A stretch of 25,979 nucleotides of DNA from Eubacterium sp. CAG:251 (lineage in GTDB: Bacteria > Bacillota > Clostridia > Oscillospirales > Acutalibacteraceae). The DNA is taken from contig FR889145.1 of the NCBI GenBank assembly GCA_000436835.1, positions 1 through 25,979 on the forward strand. The letters run 5' to 3'. The position numbers and the translations under genes were made by a program. Below the pieces are notes generated by a model that saw only the letters and a program-made list of their open reading frames with translations, had not been told where the DNA came from and did not search any database. How positions within the stretch are numbered: the stretch's first letter is position 1; every line of letters begins with the position of its first letter. Positions 5,674 to 13,021 of this stretch are shown here, piece by piece.

Positions 5674-7068
5674 TTAAAATGCACCGAGTGCTTGGAGCAA
5701 AAGTATTGCAAGAAGTACAGGAGCAACTACTTTTACCATACCGATATAGATATATTTTCTGCCAAATTTTTCTCCGTTTTTCGTAACCTCATCAATAACG
5801 GTTTTTGGCTTTGCAACCCAACCGATAAGAATACATGTGAGAATTGCAACAACCGGCATAAGAATATTGTTGCTGACGTAGTCAAAAATATCAAGAATTT
5901 GACCTACAGCACCGGTAGGAAGCTTTAGTTCGAAGTAGAATACGTTGTATCCAAGGCAAACTATTATGCCGAGAACAACAGAATAAACCGTAACGAGAAC
6001 AGCACTCTTTTTTCTGCTCAATTTGAACTTGTCCATAATACTTGCAACAATCGCTTCCATAATTGATACAGAGGATGATACTGCCGCAAAAATAACCATT
6101 AAGAAGAAAACTATGCCTATAACTGTTCCGACTTTGCCCATTTGATTAAATACCTTAGGAAGTGAAATGAACATAAGTCCCGGTCCGGCGCTCATACCCT
6201 CTGTTCCTGCAAATACGTAAACAGCAGGGACAATCATAAGGCCGGCAAGTATAGCAACTACAGTGTCAAAAATCTCAATTTGGTTAATTGATTTGTTGAT
6301 GTTTGTTTTGTCAGGAACGTATGAGCCGTAAGCAACCATAATACCCATGGCAACGCTGATTGAATAGAACAGCTGGCCCATAGCATCCATAATTACTAAG
6401 AAAAATTGCTTAAATGTAACTCCCTTAAAATTAGGAATTAAATAAAGCTTTAATCCTTGAAGTCCTGTTCTTGTGATTCCTGTTGCTTCGTCTGTATATT
6501 TAAGAGTAAGTGAAAAAACAGAAATTCCTATAATAAGAATAACGAGTATCGGCATAAGAACTTTGCCCATTTTTTCAATACCCTTGTCAACACCGCCGAG
6601 TACAACACCTGCCGTTGCGGCAATGAATACCAAAAGCCAAATTATAGGCTCACTTTTGCCTGAAATAAAGTTGCTGAAATAGCCGTCTTGCGCCGCAAGC
6701 GTACCTTTGCCGGAAATGAAATCTATGAAATATTTAAATACCCAACCGCCGATAGCACAGTAATAAGGTAAAATAATTATGGGTACGAGCGTTGCAAGTG
6801 AACCCAAAAATCCGAATTTCTTATTGATTTTTCCGTAAGCCGTAAGCGGACTTTGCTTTGTTTTTCTTCCTATTGCTATTTCGGTTATAAGAAGTGTAAA
6901 ACCAAATGTAAATACCAAAATCAGATAACAGAAAATAAATAAGCCACCGTTATCCTTTGCCGCTAAATAGGGAAATCGCCAAATGTTTCCAAGTCCTACC
7001 GCACTTCCTGCTGCTGCAAGAACAAAACCGATAGTGCCTGAGAAACTTCCTCTCTTTTTCTCAGTCAT
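5674..7068 (-). CDS. Sodium-dependent neurotransmitter-type (NSS) symporter
   Basis: 464 aa with about 11-12 membrane segments: a bacterial member of the neurotransmitter:sodium symporter family (LeuT fold), which takes up amino acids or amines with sodium. The first helix carries the hallmark GSAVGLGNIWRFPYLAAKDNGG, whose unwound centre forms the sodium and substrate sites; helix 6 has the SISVAMGIMVAYGSY stretch. The substrate cannot be told from sequence; next to gdhA, an amino acid is reasonable but that is inference. Start is the ATG at 7068, six bases after GGAG; a TTG at 7080 overlaps that site. It has its own consensus promoter and terminator, so it is a single-gene unit. Confidence 0.92.
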   Translation of the reverse strand: MTEKKRGSFSGTIGFVLAAAGSAVGLGNIWRFPYLAAKDNGGLFIFCYLILVFTFGFTLLITEIAIGRKTKQSPLTAYGKINKKFGFLGSLATLVPIIILPYYCAIGGWVFKYFIDFISGKGTLAAQDGYFSNFISGKSEPIIWLLVFIAATAGVVLGGVDKGIEKMGKVLMPILVILIIGISVFSLTLKYTDEATGITRTGLQGLKLYLIPNFKGVTFKQFFLVIMDAMGQLFYSISVAMGIMVAYGSYVPDKTNINKSINQIEIFDTVVAILAGLMIVPAVYVFAGTEGMSAGPGLMFISLPKVFNQMGKVGTVIGIVFFLMVIFAAVSSSVSIMEAIVASIMDKFKLSRKKSAVLVTVYSVVLGIIVCLGYNVFYFELKLPTGAVGQILDIFDYVSNNILMPVVAILTCILIGWVAKPKTVIDEVTKNGEKFGRKYIYIGMVKVVAPVLLAILLLQALGAF

Positions 7069-7103
7069 AATTATCTCCAATCAAAATATAGAATAATGCG
7101 TTT

Positions 7104-7132
7104 ATTATACATTAATTAAAAATATTTATCAA
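7104..7132 (-). promoter_or_regulatory. Promoter of the NSS symporter gene
   Basis: On the minus strand: TTGATA (7132-7127), exactly 17 bases, TATAAT (7109-7104). Leader about 28 bases. The -35 box lies inside one arm of the inverted repeat at 7125-7170. Confidence 0.8.
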
Positions 7133-7170
7133 GCCACCGCAGTAACACTTTAAAGCGATAACTTGATAAA
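7125..7170. promoter_or_regulatory. 9-bp inverted repeat over the symporter -35 box
   Basis: TTTATCAAG (7125-7133) and CTTGATAAA (7162-7170) are perfect inverted copies, 28 bases apart, and the first contains the -35 of the symporter promoter. Two regulator half-sites or duplicated -35 elements would both explain it. Confidence 0.5.
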
Positions 7171-7178
7171 CATTAAAT

Positions 7179-7223
7179 AAAAGGAATTGAAAAGCGCATT
7201 AAGTATGAATTTCAATTCCTTTT
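7179..7223 (-). terminator. Terminator of the sulfatase operon
   Basis: AAAAGGAATTGAAA (7179-7192) and TTTCAATTCCTTTT (7210-7223) pair perfectly around a 17-base loop. It is 40 bases past the stop of the GPH symporter gene. A- and T-rich ends on both sides may make it work both ways. Confidence 0.75.
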
Positions 7224-7262
7224 ATAATTTTACGGTTTTATTGAATTTTATTCAAAGCTTTA

Positions 7263-8786
7263 TTAATTTTCGCTGTTAGCCATAAGCTTTTCACGTTTTT
7301 CCTCAAGCTCTTTTTGAGCTTGTTCCTTAACCTTACCTGTGTAATTGTTAAAGAACATAGGAATGATTGTGAGAAGGAAGCCGACAGCAGGAACGATTGT
7401 AACAAGTGCTAAAAGCATCTTTTGAGTATCAACCGATTGCTGGAAGAAAATCTGTCTGCCTGCATTGTCAACAAGTGATTTGTCAACTGCCTTAAAGTCG
7501 GTGCCGTCAAGGATTTGACCGAACACAAAGGTTGCAACAGCGGCATTAACCTTTGAAAGGAATGTTTGGAATGCGAAGCAAACACCCTCCTGTCTTTCAC
7601 CTGTTTTCCATTCAAGATAGTCAACAGAATCGGCAATGAGCGCATAGGTGATAACATTGTAAATACCAAGCGGAAGACCCATAAGGAATAAGAATACCCA
7701 AAGAACATAAATATTAGCCTTTGTAACGTCCTGAGCCATAACAACATAGCAAAGAGTGTGAACTATAAGACCGAATAATGCCGAGCCGATGTAGATTTGC
7801 TTGAGCGAAAACTTCTTTCTGAGCATAGGGAAGATAGCCATTGCAGGCACCATACCTACACCGATTGCAACCGTAAGTGTTGTTACGATAGTTCCACGAG
7901 GAATCCAAAAGTCGTAAGCAGCTGCTGCGTCAACATTAGGCACAAGCGTTGATTGAGCGCCCGGTAAGAAGTCTTGGAAAATTTGGGTAAAGTTTGTATA
8001 GTTTTGAATAATAATGTAGTTTCCGATATAGTCAGCGCACTGGTTTGCAGTTACCATTGTTGAACCTAAAATTGCGGCGAAAATAACAATGATGAGAAGT
8101 CTGTTTTTGCCGAGAACTACAAATGTTTCCTTAAATGAAGGAGTATGGTCCGTCTTAGGTACTCTTTCTTTAGATACAAAGAAAATGAGTATTGAAAGAC
8201 CGCAACCCAAAAGTGCAAAAATAACACCGCTTAAGAAAAAGCCTTTTGTGTAACCCATATTGCTTTGATAAAGAATAGGAACAAGAAGGGCAGGAAGTAT
8301 TCCGCCGAATGTTGAGCCTAAACGAGCAGTAGAGATAAATGATGTTCTTTCACTTTCAAGCGGAGTGATTACTGATGAAAGTCCCCAGAAAGGAACGTCC
8401 TGAACAGTAAATGCCACACCCCAAAGAATGTATGTTACAAGAGCCCAAACAAAAGCTGCTGTTGAACCCTCTTTAAACGGGGCAGAGAAAAGAGCAATTG
8501 TTGTTATTGCAATCGGAATAGGAGAAAATAAAAGATAAGGTCTCATTTTGCCCCATTTTGATTTTGTTCTGTCAACAATCATACCCATTACAGGGTCATT
8601 AAGTGCGTCAAACACACGTCCGATAAGAATAATTGTTGTGCCTTGCTTTAATGTAAGTCCCGCACCGTTTTGGAAAAATACGAGTGTGAACATTGACATA
8701 AGGGTATAAATACCCGAACGACCGAACGCACCGACAGTAAAGCAAATGCGCTCTTTCATAGTTAAATATTTTTTTGTTTCAGCCAT
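7263..8786 (-). CDS. GPH-family sugar/glycoside:cation symporter
   Basis: 507 aa, twelve predicted membrane helices, MFS_2 type (glycoside-pentoside-hexuronide:cation symporter family, as MelB, XynB-type, GusB). The strongest mark is DALNDPVMGMIVDRTKSKWGKMRPYLL (residues about 60-86), covering the cation-site aspartates and the loop 2-3 signature; the FGRSGIYTL segment in helix 1 also fits. It couples uptake of a glycoside or uronide to sodium or proton entry. The ATG follows the sulfatase TAA with no gap, and its Shine-Dalgarno AAAGGAGA lies in the last sulfatase codons, so the two are translationally coupled. The pairing suggests that the imported molecule is the sulfatase's substrate, probably a sulfated sugar; this is inference. 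A long inter-helix loop near 270-290 is unusual but not disruptive. Confidence 0.9.
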   Translation of the reverse strand: MAETKKYLTMKERICFTVGAFGRSGIYTLMSMFTLVFFQNGAGLTLKQGTTIILIGRVFDALNDPVMGMIVDRTKSKWGKMRPYLLFSPIPIAITTIALFSAPFKEGSTAAFVWALVTYILWGVAFTVQDVPFWGLSSVITPLESERTSFISTARLGSTFGGILPALLVPILYQSNMGYTKGFFLSGVIFALLGCGLSILIFFVSKERVPKTDHTPSFKETFVVLGKNRLLIIVIFAAILGSTMVTANQCADYIGNYIIIQNYTNFTQIFQDFLPGAQSTLVPNVDAAAAYDFWIPRGTIVTTLTVAIGVGMVPAMAIFPMLRKKFSLKQIYIGSALFGLIVHTLCYVVMAQDVTKANIYVLWVFLFLMGLPLGIYNVITYALIADSVDYLEWKTGERQEGVCFAFQTFLSKVNAAVATFVFGQILDGTDFKAVDKSLVDNAGRQIFFQQSVDTQKMLLALVTIVPAVGFLLTIIPMFFNNYTGKVKEQAQKELEEKREKLMANSEN

Positions 8787-10112
8787 TTATTTTCTCCTTT
8801 TAATTACTGCCGGCAAAATAACCGGCGCTTCCTCTTGAGCGTTTTGCATTTGCTTTAAAAGTAAAAACTTAAGCTCCTGCCTTACATGTGCGTACCTTGG
8901 ATCTTTTATAAGATTGTTTTTCTCATTCGGGTCTTTTTGCAAATCATAAAGATAATTTTCAAAATAAACCTTGGATTTATGGTGAATATAGCCTGTTATA
9001 GCGGCGTCACGCACTTCATATTTGAACCTGTCAGTTCTGACTGCACGTGAATTTGAAGCCTCGCTAATCTGTATAAATACACAGTCACGCTTGTCGTCGG
9101 GATTGTCTACCTGCTTGCCGAGGTCAACGCCCATATACGTTCTCGGAATAGGAATATTTGCCATAGAAAGAAGCGTAGGCGGTAAATCAATAAGTGATGA
9201 AAGCCTTTCTTCTTTCTTGCCGCCGACAAATTTGCCGCCCTTAATAATCAAAGGAGTGTGAGTTGCGCTTTCGTGGCAGCTTCTTTTGTATTCCGGATTT
9301 CTTGTTTTAAAATGACTGCCGTGGTCGGATGTGTAAATAATAATTGTATCGTCATATATTCCGAGTTCTTTAAGCTTTTCAACAAGTCTGCCGACATTGT
9401 AGTCAAGCCTGTTAATTGCAGAAATATAATCGGGATACATTTCTTTGTAATTACCCTTTAAAAACGTTAAATCATCCGGCAAAGGATAATCTTTGTATTT
9501 TTCAACAGTCGGCTTGTAGCCCTCATACGTGTGATGGTCGTTTTGATGATGCGGCTCTAATTGACTTACAAACATAAAAAATGGCTTGTCTTTATCCCTT
9601 TTGTCTAAAAATTCAAGCGCATAATCATTTATGCAGTCAGCCCTGTAACCCTTGAAATCAAGCTTGTTGCCGCTTTCATCAAAGATATAGCCGTCATAAC
9701 CGTGAGATGTGAATTCAAGAACATCAGCGCCTCTGAAATATTGATATTCTCCCTGCTTTTCTCTCGGAATCGCAGTGCTTTCACAGTGCAATCCGACACC
9801 CGGAAGCCTGTTTGAAGCCAAGTGCCATTTGCCTATGTAAGCTGTTTGATAGCCTGCTTCATTAAAATAATGTGCAAGCGGTTTAATGTCACTCGGAAGC
9901 GGAATACCGTTCCAATAACAGCCGCATTGCGTTGCGTAAACACCCGTTTGCAGGCAAGCCCTCGCCGGTCCGCAGACGGGCTGGCAGGTAAAGTTGTTTT
10001 CGTACTTTATGCCTTCTTTTGCGAGGGCACAAAGGTTGGGCGTTACTTCTTCATTAACCGTGTCCCAGCGCTGCTGGTCGGAAAAATAGAAGATAATGTT
10101 TTTCTTTCCCAT
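8787..10112 (-). CDS. Cys-type sulfatase
   Basis: 441 aa, arylsulfatase/alkaline-phosphatase superfamily; hydrolyses a sulfate ester. The formylglycine site is C47-G-P-A-R51-A-C-L-Q-T-G57, that is CxPxR with Ala where Ser is more usual. Metal ligands are D12-Q13 in SDQQ at the N-terminus and DH of YTSDHGSH near 275. The FMFVSQLEPHH segment is typical of the family. There is no signal peptide, so it acts in the cytoplasm, after uptake. The Cys must be oxidised to formylglycine; in anaerobes this needs the radical-SAM enzyme anSME, whose gene is not in this window. The substrate is unknown. Start: ATG after AAGGGGAA. Middle gene of a three-gene operon (tauE-like upstream by 19 bases, GPH symporter immediately downstream). 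Some family members are phosphonate monoester hydrolases, but the partners favour sulfate esters. Confidence 0.9.
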   Translation of the reverse strand: MGKKNIIFYFSDQQRWDTVNEEVTPNLCALAKEGIKYENNFTCQPVCGPARACLQTGVYATQCGCYWNGIPLPSDIKPLAHYFNEAGYQTAYIGKWHLASNRLPGVGLHCESTAIPREKQGEYQYFRGADVLEFTSHGYDGYIFDESGNKLDFKGYRADCINDYALEFLDKRDKDKPFFMFVSQLEPHHQNDHHTYEGYKPTVEKYKDYPLPDDLTFLKGNYKEMYPDYISAINRLDYNVGRLVEKLKELGIYDDTIIIYTSDHGSHFKTRNPEYKRSCHESATHTPLIIKGGKFVGGKKEERLSSLIDLPPTLLSMANIPIPRTYMGVDLGKQVDNPDDKRDCVFIQISEASNSRAVRTDRFKYEVRDAAITGYIHHKSKVYFENYLYDLQKDPNEKNNLIKDPRYAHVRQELKFLLLKQMQNAQEEAPVILPAVIKRRK

Positions 10113-10131
10113 AATTTTCCCCTTATATTTT

Positions 10132-10914
10132 TTATGCTATAAATCCGACAACTGCGTTGTAAAAATTAACAACTGCAATTGCGGCAACAACTGTTGTAAA
10201 AACAGTTTTAATTACTTTCTCATTTCCTTTTTTATTCATTTTAGCACCTAAAAGTCCGCCGACTACCGCACAAATAATTGCAACAATAAGCGTTACAATG
10301 TCAAATTCGGGTATTGTGTGAGTAACTCCTAAGGTGATAAGTTTTGAAAGCTGGCTGAAAAAAATAGTGCCTACGCTGTAAACTGCCGCTTCCTTAACCG
10401 TCATTGAGAAGAAAAGAGCAAGAAATGCAACGTTAATCGGTCCTCCTCCTACACCTAAAAAAGAAGCAATAAAACCAAGCGCAAGACCTACAAGAACAAT
10501 GCAAATAGGATTTTTAACCTTGAAGCTTTTTGCATTTTTTAAATTTATATAGACAACGGATGCAACAAGCAAAATGCCTAAAATTAAGCCTTGAAGGCTT
10601 TTTAATTTATTGTTGTCAAATAATGTAAGAAGATAATCAAATAGCCTTGAGCCGAGTATTCCGCCTATAACAGCACCGACAGATAATGAAACAATCAGCT
10701 TGAAATCAATTTTCGTTTTAGATTTAATATGCTTAATTGTAGAGCTTATGCTCATACTGAAAACAGCACAGGCTGAATAAAAATTAACAATGCTGATAGG
10801 GTCCTTTCCTATAAGGTCAAGAAGCGGTTTTATTATTACTCCTCCGCCAAGACCTACATATGCACCCATAAAAGTGGCAAATATAATAATTATACCATAT
10901 AATACAGTTGTCAA
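10132..10914 (-). CDS. TauE/SafE-family sulfur-oxyanion permease
   Basis: 260 aa, eight hydrophobic segments in two halves. Each half starts with the family's glycine-rich motif: GAYVGLGGGVIIKPLL (residues about 18-33) and FLGVGGGPINVAF (about 155-167). TauE/SafE proteins move sulfite, sulfoacetate or related sulfur compounds, often outward. As first gene of an operon with a cytoplasmic sulfatase and a sugar symporter, it is best explained as an exporter of sulfate or sulfite released from the sugar; that is inference from context. Initiation is at a TTG (10914), because no in-frame ATG precedes the first conserved helix and a stop is close upstream; a GAG-containing purine stretch lies about ten bases upstream. 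Preceded by a near-perfect promoter. Confidence 0.85.
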   Translation of the reverse strand: MTTVLYGIIIIFATFMGAYVGLGGGVIIKPLLDLIGKDPISIVNFYSACAVFSMSISSTIKHIKSKTKIDFKLIVSLSVGAVIGGILGSRLFDYLLTLFDNNKLKSLQGLILGILLVASVVYINLKNAKSFKVKNPICIVLVGLALGFIASFLGVGGGPINVAFLALFFSMTVKEAAVYSVGTIFFSQLSKLITLGVTHTIPEFDIVTLIVAIICAVVGGLLGAKMNKKGNEKVIKTVFTTVVAAIAVVNFYNAVVGFIA

Positions 10915-10953
10915 TTTGCTTCATCTCACTCTTTGAAAAAATACGCTTTGAAT

Positions 10954-10982
10954 ATTATATAATAAAACAATTGTTAAGTCAA
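10954..10982 (-). promoter_or_regulatory. Promoter of the tauE-sulfatase-symporter operon
   Basis: On the minus strand: TTGACT (10982-10977), 17 bases, TATAAT (10959-10954). The spacer contains the perfect 10-base palindrome AACAATTGTT (10966-10975), well placed for a repressor to block RNA polymerase. It lies 16 bases after the methyltransferase stop codon. Confidence 0.82.
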
Positions 10983-10998
10983 TCGAATTAAAACATTA

Positions 10999-12057
10999 TC
11001 AACTTATTACGGCATAAAAGTTGCTTTCCCACGCAGGAATGTAAACACTGTGCCTGAAATAAAGCTTGTATTTATCATTTAAACTTAATATTTTTTTCCC
11101 AAGTGCAAACAAATCCTCATTTCTGTGATAAGCACAAACATAAAGCTTTGGCAAATATGTTTTTATGATTCTTTTTGCACCGCCAAGCGCCTTCATTTCC
11201 GAGCCTTCAATATCCATTTTTATCATAGTAACAGGGCAGTCAATTAACGAGTCGATATCAGTTACTTTTACGGGTACTCCGCTTGCCGAAATATGCGAAT
11301 TTCTGCTCTGCTCTTTTGCAAAAATAAGGGTATCTTTTTCGTTCCAAGCACCCATATTATAGGTCTCCAAATTCTTCATTTCAGCCGTGTTTTTGATTAA
11401 CTTTTTATAGCTTTTTGCATCAGGCTCAAGCGCAATTATTTTGTTGTATTTTCCCTTTGTGTAGGCGGTAAATTCTCTTATTGTATCGCCGTCATAAGCC
11501 CCTAAATCAACGATTGATTCACTATCGTTTAACTTTAATATATTCCTATAAATACTCTCTTTGTCACAAAATGAATTTAAAAGATAATCCACCTTGCCCG
11601 ACACCTTGAAATTAAGTATGTCAATATAGTCTTTTTTACTTTTTTCGTCTGCTAAATGTTCGTAAACAAAATCAAAATCATCATTGTGTTCTTTAACATA
11701 TTCTCTGGTAAAAAGTCCGCCGCCTGCAACGGGAACATCAGGAGCAAAAACCTTGTGCTCACTGTTGATTTTTTTTATGTTTTCGATGACGTTTTCAAGG
11801 TGTGTTGCAAATGCCAAAACTACGTTAAAATCATCGTATTTTTCGCAAACCTCGCTGTATTTAAGCACCTTGTAGCCTAAAAATGAATGACCTCTCACAA
11901 ATTCATCGCTTGCAAATATCTCGCTTACCGTGATTTGGTAGGTGTTAAGCGTTGAAATTATTTTTTCAGCCCCGTTTCCCATTCCGTAAATCATAACGGG
12001 TTTGCCGTCTTTTTTTAAAAAATCCCAAACGTTTTCTTCTTTTATTCTTTCAATCAT
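10999..12057 (-). CDS. FkbM-family methyltransferase with N-terminal Rossmann-like domain
   Basis: 352 aa. The C-terminal half (about 180-330) is a class I SAM-dependent methyltransferase of the FkbM type: motif I VDLGAYDGDTIREF, an acidic ribose-binding ALEPDAKSYKKL, and the family's DIEGSEMKALGG. FkbM proteins mostly O-methylate sugars of polysaccharides, glycolipids or natural products. The N-terminal 110 residues contain PVMIYGMGNGAEKII and a SxxFLGYKVL segment, like the nucleotide-binding unit seen in sugar-modifying enzymes (PglD-like) and in other FkbM fusions. Start is the second Met (12057) with GGAG seven bases upstream; the ATG at 12072 overlaps it. No glycosyltransferases are adjacent, so target sugar is unknown. 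No terminator separates it from the tauE operon on the same strand, so read-through is possible. Confidence 0.85.
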   Translation of the reverse strand: MIERIKEENVWDFLKKDGKPVMIYGMGNGAEKIISTLNTYQITVSEIFASDEFVRGHSFLGYKVLKYSEVCEKYDDFNVVLAFATHLENVIENIKKINSEHKVFAPDVPVAGGGLFTREYVKEHNDDFDFVYEHLADEKSKKDYIDILNFKVSGKVDYLLNSFCDKESIYRNILKLNDSESIVDLGAYDGDTIREFTAYTKGKYNKIIALEPDAKSYKKLIKNTAEMKNLETYNMGAWNEKDTLIFAKEQSRNSHISASGVPVKVTDIDSLIDCPVTMIKMDIEGSEMKALGGAKRIIKTYLPKLYVCAYHRNEDLFALGKKILSLNDKYKLYFRHSVYIPAWESNFYAVIS

Positions 12058-12087
12058 TGCTCTGCTCCGCATATATTTAATGCAATG

Positions 12088-12116
12088 ATTATATCATAAA
12101 ATATTGCTCTTTACAA
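12088..12116 (-). promoter_or_regulatory. Promoter of the FkbM methyltransferase gene
   Basis: Minus strand: TTGTAA (12116-12111), 17 bases, TATAAT (12093-12088) preceded by TGA, an extended -10. Its -35 overlaps the -35 of the opposite promoter at 12110-12138. Confidence 0.7.
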
Positions 12117-12138
12117 ATGCTAAAAAGTATTATATAAT
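12110..12138 (+). promoter_or_regulatory. Promoter of the ybeX-phoH-ybeY-era operon
   Basis: TTTACA (12110-12115), 17 bases, TATAAT (12133-12138). Transcription would start near 12145, giving a leader of about 45 bases. Confidence 0.75.
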
Positions 12139-12190
12139 ATTTTTTGATTTAAAAATAACTATTTTAAAATTTGAGGGGGAATATGCCTAT

Positions 12191-13012
12191 ATGGGCAGTG
12201 CCTTTAAAAATCTGTTTAAAAAAGAAAGTTCAACAGAGGATGAGATTAAACAGCTTGTTGAGGAAGATGAACAGGTAGGTCAGCTTGAAAAAAATCAAAG
12301 AGAAATGATTAATAATATTTTTGAGTTTGACGATTTGGATGCAGGGGACATAATGACCCACAGAATAGATATAAATGCGCTTGATTGCAATTTGAGTATT
12401 GAAAAAGCCGTGGAACTTGCTATTGAGTACGGCAATTCACGTCTGCCTGTTTATGATGAAGACCTTGACCGTATCTGCGGTGTGCTTTATGTTAAAGATT
12501 TGCTTAAATTTGTCGGCAAGCCTATTTCAAATGGCGAAAAGCTTTTGTCATATACAAGAAAGCCGCTCTTTGTGCCGGAGTCTATGCCTTGCGGCAAGCT
12601 TTTTGCCAAAATGACTGAAGCAAGAGTTATGCTCGCAATAGTTATTGATGAATACGGCGGCACGGCCGGTCTTGTTACTATGGAGGATATATTGGAAAGC
12701 ATAGTAGGCAATATTTGTGACGAATATGACGGTGAGGAAGAGCAAAGTATAACTAAGATTAATGACAGTACATTCACTTTTGACGGCTTTGCGGATATTG
12801 ACGATGTATCAAAAGCGCTCGGTATTCAAATCCCAGACGGCGATTACGACACGATAGCAGGCTTTGTTATCACTCTTTTGGGTTATCTGCCGAGTGAAGA
12901 TGATAAAAAGGTACATACTGTTAAATATGATAATCTTGTTTTTACCGTTTTGGATGTAAAGGACAGAAGAATCGGTAAGATTAAAGTTGAAAAAGTAGAA
13001 GTTGAAAAATAA
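12191..13012 (+). CDS. CorC/YbeX-like protein with CBS pair
   Basis: 273 aa, soluble. Order: a short charged helix rich in Glu (residues 15-45), a CBS-domain pair (about 55-175, with the hallmark MTHRIDI, SRLPVYDEDLDRICGVLYVKDLL and DEYGGTAGLVTMEDILESIVGNICDEYD), and a C-terminal CorC/HlyC transporter-associated domain (about 195-273). It lacks the DUF21 membrane part of the larger hemolysin-type homologues, which makes it a YbeX/CorC type. CBS pairs of this group bind adenine nucleotides; E. coli YbeX is tied to ribosome metabolism and magnesium efflux. Start is the in-frame ATG at 12191, ten bases after GAGGGGGA; the ATG at 12182 is in another frame. It lies 9 bases before phoH, which supports the YbeX identity since E. 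coli has ybeZ-ybeY-ybeX together. Confidence 0.85.
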   Translation: MGSAFKNLFKKESSTEDEIKQLVEEDEQVGQLEKNQREMINNIFEFDDLDAGDIMTHRIDINALDCNLSIEKAVELAIEYGNSRLPVYDEDLDRICGVLYVKDLLKFVGKPISNGEKLLSYTRKPLFVPESMPCGKLFAKMTEARVMLAIVIDEYGGTAGLVTMEDILESIVGNICDEYDGEEEQSITKINDSTFTFDGFADIDDVSKALGIQIPDGDYDTIAGFVITLLGYLPSEDDKKVHTVKYDNLVFTVLDVKDRRIGKIKVEKVEVEK

Positions 13013-13021
13013 GGCGAAAAT

